Of a DNA stretch of 64,000 bases, positions 57,506-64,000 are shown one piece after another. The translations under genes were made by a program, and so were the position numbers. The DNA is from Synechococcus sp. UW140 (GTDB lineage Bacteria; Cyanobacteriota; Cyanobacteriia; PCC-6307; Cyanobiaceae): assembly GCA_945875915.1 (NCBI GenBank), contig CAMCMT010000003.1, forward strand, positions 1 to 64,000, in the 5' to 3' direction. Positions within the stretch are counted from its first letter, which is position 1; every line of letters starts with the position of its first letter. Below the pieces are notes generated by a model. That model searched no databases. It was not told the origin of the DNA and saw only the letters and a program-made list of their open reading frames with translations.

Positions 57506-58560
57506 ACGCCAGCTCCGATCAACTCATTCACCGCTTTACCCGTCTCAAAGAAGACGCGGGCGTTGTCTTCTGGGGTGCCGGGCAGGATGCCGTGGCCCAG
57601 GTTGAGGATGTGCTTGCGGCCCTTGGCCTTGCGCACACAATCGATGATCCGCGCACGGATCGCTTCTGGGGTGCCAAACAGCAGGCCGGGATCGACGTTG
57701 CCCTGCACGCCGATGTGCTCGGGCAGGCGGGCCAGGCCCTCGGCCATGTCCACGGTCCAATCCAAGGAGATGATGTCCACACCAGTGCGGGCCATGCGCT
57801 CCAGCACCCCGGCGCTGCCGGAGATATAGAGAATCAAAGGGGTGTCTGGGTGGGTGGCCTTGACCTGGTCGATCACCCGTTTTTGGTAGGGGGCCGCAAA
57901 GGTGTCGTAGTCGGCAGGCGAGAGCTGGCCTGCCCAAGAATCAAACATCTGCACCACCTGGGCGCCGGAATCGATCTGATAGCGCACGTAGGTGGCGATC
58001 GAATCGGCCAGATGGGCCAGCAGCTTGTGCAGGAGCACGGGCTCCTGGAAGGCCATCGCCTTGATCACGGCGTAGTTCTTGGAGCTTTTGCCCTCCACCG
58101 CATAGGCGGCCAGGGTCCAGGGGGCGCCCACGAAACCGAGCACGGCGGCCTCGTTGCCAACATCGCGGCGCAGGCGGCCCAGCACCTCACCCACAAACGG
58201 CAGGGCCTCGGCCGGATCCAGGGGCCGCAGGGCATCCACCTGGGCCTGGGAGCGGATGGCGGGCTCGATGATGGGACCACGGCTTTCGATGATGTCGAAG
58301 TCGATGCCCATGCCCGGCAGGGGCGTGAGGATGTCGGAAAAGAGGATCACGCCATCGGGCTTGAAGGCGTGGAAAGGCTGCATCGAGATCTCATAGGAGA
58401 GATCCGGGTTCTCGGAGCGTTCGCGGAAGCCCGGGTGCCGGTCGCGCAGGTCCCGATAGACCTTCATGTAACGACCGGCCTGGCGCATCATCCAGACCGG
58501 AGGACGCTCCACCTGCTCACCTCGGGCGGCGCGCAGCAGCAGGGGGGCGGTTCCAGACAT
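57502..58560 (-). CDS. hemE: Uroporphyrinogen decarboxylase HemE
   Basis: 352 aa. It decarboxylates the four acetates of uroporphyrinogen III to coproporphyrinogen III, the entry to haem and chlorophyll. Signature [20 protein letters not shown] near the N-terminus, then [20 protein letters not shown] with the active-site Asp, [32 protein letters not shown] and [15 protein letters not shown]. Length is typical. It is followed by a coupled SDR gene. Confidence 0.97.
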   Translation of the reverse strand: MSGTAPLLLRAARGEQVERPPVWMMRQAGRYMKVYRDLRDRHPGFRERSENPDLSYEISMQPFHAFKPDGVILFSDILTPLPGMGIDFDIIESRGPIIEPAIRSQAQVDALRPLDPAEALPFVGEVLGRLRRDVGNEAAVLGFVGAPWTLAAYAVEGKSSKNYAVIKAMAFQEPVLLHKLLAHLADSIATYVRYQIDSGAQVVQMFDSWAGQLSPADYDTFAAPYQKRVIDQVKATHPDTPLILYISGSAGVLERMARTGVDIISLDWTVDMAEGLARLPEHIGVQGNVDPGLLFGTPEAIRARIIDCVRKAKGRKHILNLGHGILPGTPEDNARVFFETGKAVNELIGAGV

Positions 58561-58586
58561 GGCGAAAAGCGAGGCCAGGGGCGAAC

Positions 58587-60896
58587 TTACCCGATGGCAG
58601 CGCCACTTTCGGCATCGGCGTCACACAGCTCCCGACTCCGTTTCTCATCACGCTGCAGCACCAGCACGCTCAGGGGCGGCAGGCAGAGGTTGAGGGACTG
58701 GTCGTAGCCATGGATGCCGACGGCATCGCTGAACTTGCCGCCCAAGTTGCCCTGGTTGCTGCCGCCATAGCGCTCGGCATCGGTGTTGAACACCTCGGTG
58801 TAATAGCCCTCCATCGGCACCCCAACCCGGTAAAGGGCATGGCTCTGGGGCGTGAAGTTGCAAACCACCAGCACCCAGCGGCCCGTGGTGCTCTCGCGCC
58901 TCATGAAGCTGATCACCGAGTGGCGGTTGTCGTTGCAATCGATCCACTGGAAGCCGAACTGGTCAAAATCGTCGCCCCAGAGGGCCCGCTCCGATTTGTA
59001 GAAGACGTTGAGGTCGTCCACGAGGCGCTGCAGGCCGCGATGGGGTTCGTGCTCGAGTAATTCCCATTGCAGGTCGCCCCACACATTCCATTCGGAGCGC
59101 TGGCCAAACTCCATCCCCATGAAGATGGTTTTCTTGCCCGGGTGGGTCCACATGTAGGCGAGCAGGGCGCGCACATTGGCGAACTTCTGAAAGTCGTCTC
59201 CCGGCATCTTGTGCAGCAAGTGGCTCTTGCCATGCACCACCTCATCGTGGCTAAGCGCCAGCATGAAGTTCTCGGTGTAGTTGTACCAGATCGAAAAGGT
59301 GAGGTTGTTCTGGTGGAATTGGCGGAACCAGTGATCCAGCTCGAAGTAATCGAGCATGTCGTGCATCCACCCCATGTTCCATTTGAGGTTGAAGCCCAGA
59401 CCCCCCATGCTGGTGGGTTGGGTCACCATCGGCCAGGTGGTGGATTCCTCGGCAATCGAGAGGGCCCCCGGGAAATGCTCGAACAGCACATGGTTGGCCT
59501 GCTGCAGGAACAGCACCGCCTCGGTGTTCTCGCGGCCGCCCTGGTCGTTGACAAGCCACTCGCCGTCGGGGCGCAGGTAATCGCGATAGAGCATCGAGGC
59601 CACCGCATCAACGCGGATGCCGTCAATGTGGAATTGCTCGAACCAATAGATTACATTTGCCACTAGGAAGTTACGAACTTCGTTGCGGCTGTAGTTGAAA
59701 ATCAAGGTGCCCCATTCCTTGTGCTCGCCAATGCGAGGATCGGCATGCTCATACAAATGGGCGCCATCGAAGAAGGCCAGGCCATGGCTGTCCTTGGGAA
59801 AATGGCCCGGTACCCAATCGAGAATCACCCCGATGCCCTCGGCGTGGCAGCGATCCACAAAGGCCCGGAATTCGTCGGGAGTGCCGAAGCGACTGGTGGG
59901 CGCGTACCAGCCCGTCACCTGATAGCCCCAGGAGCCATCGAAGGGATGCTCCGAAATCGGCATCAGCTCGATATGGGTAAAGCCGCGGGCCAACACATAG
60001 GGAATCAGCCGATCGGTTAGTTCCGGATAGGTGAGCAGGCGGGCACCGGGCTTAAGGTCGGCGGCCGCCACGGGGGGCCGGGCGCTGCCATCGGCTTCTA
60101 GATAGGGGTGGTCGGCGCTGGCGTGCATCCAGCTGCCCAGGTGCATCTCGTACACCGAGATCGGCTGGTCGAGGGGATTGGCGTTGTCCCGCTCGGCCAT
60201 CCAGCTGGCGTCGCCCCAGCTGTAGGTATCAAGTTCCGCCACCACCGAACCGGTCTGGGGCCGGATCTCATGGCGGAAGCCGTAGGGATCGGCCTTCTGG
60301 TAGCAATCCCCATCGGGGCTACGCACCTCATATTTGTAGATCTGGCCGGGCTTCAGGCCTGGGATAAACAGCTCCCAGCTGCCCCCCACCCGCGACTGCA
60401 TCGGATGATGGCGCCCATCCCAGCCATTGAAATCGCCAAGGACAGAGACACTGCGGGCATTGGGCGCCCAGAGACAAAACTGCACCCCGGCGATGCCGTT
60501 GTGCTCGGTGGCATGGGCGCCCATGCGCCGCCAGATGTGGTGGTGGTTGCCTTCGGCAAACAGCAACCGGTCCAGCTCGCCCATCCACTCGTGGCGGAAG
60601 GACCAGGGGTCGTGCTGGTCATGCTCCATGCCGCCGCGCCGGACGCGCAGCTGATAGGCGCTGCCTGGATCGCTCTCCAGGGCTGCCTCGAACACCCAGG
60701 GGTGGTTGGGCGTGGCCATGGCCAGGGTCTGGCCGGCGACCAGCAACTCCACCTGCTCCGCGTCCGGCATCCAGCAGCGCACCACCCAGCCGCCACCCTC
60801 TTGGGGCTGGGGTCCCAGGATGGCCAGGGGGTGGTCATGGCGGCATTCCGCCAGCCTGTGGGCATCGTCCACCATCCAATCGAGCCGGACCAGCAC
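58587..60896 (-). CDS. glgB: 1,4-alpha-glucan branching enzyme GlgB
   Basis: 769 aa, typical for cyanobacterial GlgB. It adds alpha-1,6 branches to glycogen. The N-terminal CBM48 domains include [20 protein letters not shown] and [20 protein letters not shown]. The GH13 barrel has [20 protein letters not shown], the nucleophile Asp in [15 protein letters not shown], the acid Glu in [13 protein letters not shown] and [15 protein letters not shown]. The frame starts at GTG 60896; ATG 60875 is an alternative start. It is 26 nt upstream of hemE on the same strand. Confidence 0.97.
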   Translation of the reverse strand: MLVRLDWMVDDAHRLAECRHDHPLAILGPQPQEGGGWVVRCWMPDAEQVELLVAGQTLAMATPNHPWVFEAALESDPGSAYQLRVRRGGMEHDQHDPWSFRHEWMGELDRLLFAEGNHHHIWRRMGAHATEHNGIAGVQFCLWAPNARSVSVLGDFNGWDGRHHPMQSRVGGSWELFIPGLKPGQIYKYEVRSPDGDCYQKADPYGFRHEIRPQTGSVVAELDTYSWGDASWMAERDNANPLDQPISVYEMHLGSWMHASADHPYLEADGSARPPVAAADLKPGARLLTYPELTDRLIPYVLARGFTHIELMPISEHPFDGSWGYQVTGWYAPTSRFGTPDEFRAFVDRCHAEGIGVILDWVPGHFPKDSHGLAFFDGAHLYEHADPRIGEHKEWGTLIFNYSRNEVRNFLVANVIYWFEQFHIDGIRVDAVASMLYRDYLRPDGEWLVNDQGGRENTEAVLFLQQANHVLFEHFPGALSIAEESTTWPMVTQPTSMGGLGFNLKWNMGWMHDMLDYFELDHWFRQFHQNNLTFSIWYNYTENFMLALSHDEVVHGKSHLLHKMPGDDFQKFANVRALLAYMWTHPGKKTIFMGMEFGQRSEWNVWGDLQWELLEHEPHRGLQRLVDDLNVFYKSERALWGDDFDQFGFQWIDCNDNRHSVISFMRRESTTGRWVLVVCNFTPQSHALYRVGVPMEGYYTEVFNTDAERYGGSNQGNLGGKFSDAVGIHGYDQSLNLCLPPLSVLVLQRDEKRSRELCDADAESGAAIG

Positions 60897-60958
60897 AGGC
60901 TTCAGGGCAGCAACGTGGCTGGGAGCTTAGGCGCCGCAGTCAGGCCCCCAGGACGAAT

Positions 60959-61756
60959 TCAGCGGGCCGCTGCAGGTTTGACCGGTTCATTCGGGAAATC
61001 CACACCGGTGATCTCGTTTTTGTCGTTGAGGATCACAAACAGGCTGTCGGTCAGGCGCTGGAAATCCATGCTGACGATCACGAGCTTTTGATCGGGAGCG
61101 CTGTCTGCCAGCAGCAGGTGGCGCACCTTGATCGCGTCACCGGTAACCCGCTGCAGCCGCTGCCATTTGGCCTGCAGAACCGCAGGGGTGAGCTCGTCCT
61201 GCAACGCCAGGCTGAGGAAGCTGCGGGCCGTAACGAACTGGCCCTTGATCAGCGCTTCGACAAAGCGCTTGACTACATCGGTCGAGAGCTGGTCCGCGTT
61301 GTCGGTCTGGAAACCGGCCAGCTGGCCAGCGTTGTTGAGCACTAACACCACGTCCCGGGAGCCGGCCATGGTGATGAGTGTGGCCTCCACCATCGAATTG
61401 CTCAGGCCAGGAAGCACCCGCAAGATCCGGTAGCTGAGCACTTTGGGCTGGGTCTTCATGGTGTTGGCCACCATGGAGGGGCTGCTGGTGCGCTTCAGGG
61501 CATCGGCAAACAGGGCGTAGCGGGCATTGGCATCGCCGCTGCGCAGGGCTTCCAGCACCCGATTGGCTGCCTTGGTGATGGCCGCCTCGGAGGGGGGACT
61601 GGCCTGGGCCGGGCCTTGGGCAAGGGCACCGCCCAGGTCGGCGGCCTGGAGCGCAGGGGGGATGGGGCCACCGAGGGCAGTGGCCATGGCCAGGCCCAGC
61701 AGGGCGGAGCGCAGCTTCACGGGCACGGGCAAACCGATGACGGGGGAATGGTGCAC
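60959..61756 (-). CDS. Secreted protein with two DUF3887-like (NTF2-like) halves
   Basis: 265 aa, signal-like segment LRSALLGLAMATALGGPIPP. Two similar halves follow: AANRVLEALRSGDANARYAL to VLVLNNAGQLAGFQ, and VVKRFVEALIKGQFVTARSF to VILNDKNEITGVDFP. Each has the helix, helix, twisted-sheet order of DUF3887/NTF2-like domains. Function unknown; some family members are fused to periplasmic hydrolases. It lies 63 nt upstream of glgB on the same strand. Confidence 0.75.
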   Translation of the reverse strand: MHHSPVIGLPVPVKLRSALLGLAMATALGGPIPPALQAADLGGALAQGPAQASPPSEAAITKAANRVLEALRSGDANARYALFADALKRTSSPSMVANTMKTQPKVLSYRILRVLPGLSNSMVEATLITMAGSRDVVLVLNNAGQLAGFQTDNADQLSTDVVKRFVEALIKGQFVTARSFLSLALQDELTPAVLQAKWQRLQRVTGDAIKVRHLLLADSAPDQKLVIVSMDFQRLTDSLFVILNDKNEITGVDFPNEPVKPAAAR

Positions 61757-61893
61757 CTAGTTTGGCCCACCCCCCAGGCGTCGCCCTTTCCGGCGATCGG
61801 TTTCGCCAAGACCAAGACCAGGGGCAGGGCCCAGACGCGTCTCCAATTGGACGACCCCGAGCACCGAGTCTGCCTACAGCTGAGCTGCGCCAG

Positions 61894-63693
61894 TTAATCG
61901 GCGCCAACCATGGGGTCCAACCGCAACCGGGCCTGATCGAGGTGCAGCGCCAGGGTGATCACCCGATGGTCCAGTCCGGCCGGACCCCAGGGGGTGGCAC
62001 CCGTGCCCGGGTTAACGGCGATCTGGGGCCAGGCGGCAGCCCCGATCGACAGGCGCAGGCGCTCCCCCGGCTGCAGGGTGACCAACAGGGGCTGGAGGCT
62101 GAGACTGCGGCGGCCCAGGTCGAGGCAGGAGTCCCCCAACCAGCGGCCCACGCCAGTACTGAGCTGCAGCACGCGGCCATCGCCCTTGAGCAGGGACAGG
62201 GCGGCACAGAGGTCAAAACCCGGCTGGTCTGCCTGAACATCGAGCGCCAGCACAGGCCTCCCCACCAACTCCAAGGGGGCTCCTATCGGTGCGCTACTGA
62301 AGCAGGCCACATCGCAGCGGCGATCGAGATCCCCCCGCTCCACCGGCCCGGCATCGAGGCCCAGGTGGCCGCCCCGGCCGGGCAGGGGGCGCCAGGGGTC
62401 GTGGACCAGCAGCACCGGGGAGGGCGCTCTAGCAAATTCTGACTCTGATCCGGAGGCGGACCCTGTCTCAGCCAGGGGCAACAGACGGCCCTCCTGGACA
62501 TCCCTGGCGGCCAGGCCCTGGCTATGCAGCCGCCAGACCTGGCCGCTCCCAGTTCGGGGCGAGCGGGCGAGCCAGAGCCCCGTCGCCAGGTCGGCCATCA
62601 GCACGGTGGGGTGGCGGACGGGACGGGACAGCGACTGATCCGCTGGGCCCAAGGGCCCAGGGCCGGTGGCCCTGGGCCCTTGGGCCTGGATCAACCTTGA
62701 AGCCCCACGCCAGCGGCCCTTGAGCTGGGCCCAGGGGCTGGGGGCTGGGGCTGGCGCTGCAGCGCTAGCCGCGGGCTTGAGGTGACGATCAAAGAAGGTC
62801 TGATGCAGTCGATCGAGGCCGTCTCCCCAATCGAGATGGGTCCAGGGACCAATCCGCAGCAGGGGCTGACCGCCGGCCGCTTCGGCCTGGCGCCAGAGGT
62901 CGAGCACGCCATTGAGGTAGGGGTCGTGCCAACCACCAATCAGCAGCAGGGGTTGGCGCCACAGCGATGGCGGCGGCTGGTGGCAGGTCCAGCCCTCGCC
63001 GCTGGCGGGATCGCGCCGCAGCCAGGCCAGGCCCATGGAGCCGGGGTCGTGGCGCTCGAGCAGGGCTGGCCCCTCGCTTAGGAAGCGTCCGCTCTCCAGG
63101 CTGGCGCGGATGTCCTGCCAGGCTGGGTGATCCTGGCGGCGGCGGCAGGCCAGGGCCGCCAGTTGCAGGGCCCAGGCCAGCTGCAGGGCCCACCAATGGG
63201 CGCCGCCCTCCGTGGCCCAGTGCAGCCGTTCATCCAGGCCGGCCATGGCTGGCGCCAGGGCATCGAAGTGGGGCCCGGGATCCTCCAACAGCAGCTGGGT
63301 GAGGCCCTGGTAAGAAAACCCGTAGCCACCCACCTGGCCGTTGCACCAGCTCTGGCCCCGAAGCCAGGCCAGGGTCGCCGTGGCATCAGCGGCCTCCGGA
63401 CCAAAGCCGGCCGCCTCGCCAGCGGAGTCGCCCCAACCGCGGCAGTCCTGCACCACCACGGCATAGCCATGGCTCGCATACCAGTGGGGATGGGCATAGG
63501 TGACGGTTGAGGCAATCGCCAGCCCGTAGGGCTGGCGCATCAGCAGGGCCGGCCAGGGACCGGGCCCGGGGGGCAACCAGATACGGCAGGCCAGGCGCAC
63601 GCCGCCAGCGACTGTCACCCAGTCGTCGAACAGGGATACGCCGATGGGGGCCAAGGGGGCAGGGCCCTGTTTCTCTGCTGGGCTCGGGACCAT
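61894..63693 (-). CDS. CocE/NonD-family hydrolase (X-Pro dipeptidyl-peptidase S15-like)
   Basis: About 599 aa from ATG 63693 (MVPSPAEKQGPAPLAPIGVS); the frame stays open upstream to 63903 but that leader looks non-coding. The alpha/beta-hydrolase core shows MRQPYGLAIASTVTYAHPHW, VVQDCRGWGDSAGE, the nucleophile Ser in GGYGFSYQGLTQ, the Asp in LLIGGWHDPYLNG and the His in IGPWTHLDWGDGL. The jelly-roll domain at the C-terminus is typical of the family. It hydrolyses esters or acyl bonds; the substrate is unknown. Confidence 0.9.
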   Translation of the reverse strand: MVPSPAEKQGPAPLAPIGVSLFDDWVTVAGGVRLACRIWLPPGPGPWPALLMRQPYGLAIASTVTYAHPHWYASHGYAVVVQDCRGWGDSAGEAAGFGPEAADATATLAWLRGQSWCNGQVGGYGFSYQGLTQLLLEDPGPHFDALAPAMAGLDERLHWATEGGAHWWALQLAWALQLAALACRRRQDHPAWQDIRASLESGRFLSEGPALLERHDPGSMGLAWLRRDPASGEGWTCHQPPPSLWRQPLLLIGGWHDPYLNGVLDLWRQAEAAGGQPLLRIGPWTHLDWGDGLDRLHQTFFDRHLKPAASAAAPAPAPSPWAQLKGRWRGASRLIQAQGPRATGPGPLGPADQSLSRPVRHPTVLMADLATGLWLARSPRTGSGQVWRLHSQGLAARDVQEGRLLPLAETGSASGSESEFARAPSPVLLVHDPWRPLPGRGGHLGLDAGPVERGDLDRRCDVACFSSAPIGAPLELVGRPVLALDVQADQPGFDLCAALSLLKGDGRVLQLSTGVGRWLGDSCLDLGRRSLSLQPLLVTLQPGERLRLSIGAAAWPQIAVNPGTGATPWGPAGLDHRVITLALHLDQARLRLDPMVGAD

Positions 63694-63871
63694 CAATCCA
63701 CTATCAATCAACTGGCCGCTATCCAACAACAAGCAAGAATCATGGGGGCACCAGCACGGCAATGCCCCCCTAATAAGCTTGTAACAACAACCCAAGTCGA
63801 GTCGCCAGGCTCCAGCCTCCTTGCTCGCTCCAGCGGTGGCAGTAAAGAGAACAGTCCAGCAACCAAAAGAT

Positions 63872-64000
63872 CTAGCGGAATTGTGGAAGCTTGAGCTGAT
63901 CAAAGCTGCGGCGCAGGGCTTCGCCGATGCTCAATCCAACTGGAAGATCGCCGCCGAAGGAGCTCCCCGTCACATGCCTGTAGAGCTTTGATTCCACTAG
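63872..64000 (-). CDS. Possible C-terminal fragment of a gene at the window edge
   Basis: Read from 64000 down to TAG 63874-63872, the minus strand gives LVESKLYRHVTGSSFGGDLP, then VGLSIGEALRRSFDQLKLPQ and FR. Third-position GC is about 64%, in keeping with coding DNA here. The plus strand over the same bases has a rival short frame (KDLAELWKLELIKAAAQGFA, then DAQSNWKIAAEGAPRHMPVE) ending near 63993. Only one is likely real; I slightly favour the minus strand. Neither matches a family I recognise. Confidence 0.25.
   Translation of the reverse strand, partial: LVESKLYRHVTGSSFGGDLPVGLSIGEALRRSFDQLKLPQFR

Overview
The window looks like the chromosome of a picocyanobacterium of the Cyanobium/Synechococcus (subcluster 5) type. 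The evidence is the gene content: three genes of light-independent protochlorophyllide reductase (chlN, chlB, chlL), cytochrome c6 (petJ), a coenzyme-B12-dependent ribonucleotide reductase, a selenate-type ABC transporter cassette typical of marine picocyanobacteria, cyanobacterial DUF3531 and CPP1-like proteins, and at least ten HIP1 octamers (GCGATCGC) counted by eye. Most of the DNA is GC-rich (mid-60s % by eye, not computed), genes are tightly packed, and many are coupled by TGATG or GTGA overlaps.

Layout. 1-0.7 kb: the 5' part of an IS3-family element, cut by the window edge, whose orfA/orfB junction is an A8 tract. 0.9-7 kb: mfd, then a solute-binding lipoprotein gene coupled to an MscS channel gene. 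7.2-11.6 kb: a GH63 glucosidase of visibly lower GC, then an MFS exporter. 11.8-17 kb: an unlisted 58-aa membrane protein gene, a C-terminal processing protease, ispG, a family-4 uracil-DNA glycosylase and a divergent aspartate aminotransferase. 17-22 kb: a substrate-binding protein / ATPase / double-permease operon of the selenate-phosphonate type, an SGNH hydrolase and a small sigma-70 factor. 22-27.7 kb: DUF92/VTE6-like, rsmE, DUF3531, a lone ECF-type ATPase, hslO (Hsp33) and a CPP1-like J-domain membrane protein. 27.8-33.5 kb: prfC, a methyltransferase, nrdJ and a small secreted protein.

33.6-36.0 kb: tRNA-Ser(UGA), a terminator, then about 2 kb of AT-richer DNA with small orphan genes (two ribbon-helix-helix-like proteins, a YnfA-like protein). 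This is the clearest accessory region. 36-41.6 kb: chlN-chlB-chlL on the minus strand, then a two-gene secreted protein/lipoprotein operon. 41.8-46.2 kb: a class II aldolase-like protein, a CPA-type antiporter and RecQ. 46.2-51.2 kb: a Nif11-domain protein, a DUF1499 protein overlapping an SbcD-like nuclease gene, and an SbcC/Rad50-like ATPase. 51.2-56.4 kb: clpB, a Tyr/Asn-rich secreted protein, small conserved-looking proteins and petJ. 56.5-64 kb: an SDR protein coupled to hemE, glgB, a DUF3887-like secreted protein, a CocE/NonD hydrolase and an uncertain partial gene at the edge.

How the genes work together. Several serve tetrapyrrole and pigment metabolism: hemE, chlL/N/B, the CPP1-like chaperone and a VTE6-like phytyl-phosphate kinase. 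Others handle DNA damage: mfd, the uracil-DNA glycosylase, recQ and the SbcC/D pair. The MscS channel, the GH63 enzyme and the CPA antiporter suggest osmotic and ionic adjustment. I found no CRISPR array, phage module or recognisable defence island. The best candidates for something undescribed are the lipoprotein-MscS pair, the tRNA-adjacent islet, the 58-aa membrane protein and the Tyr/Asn-repeat secreted protein.
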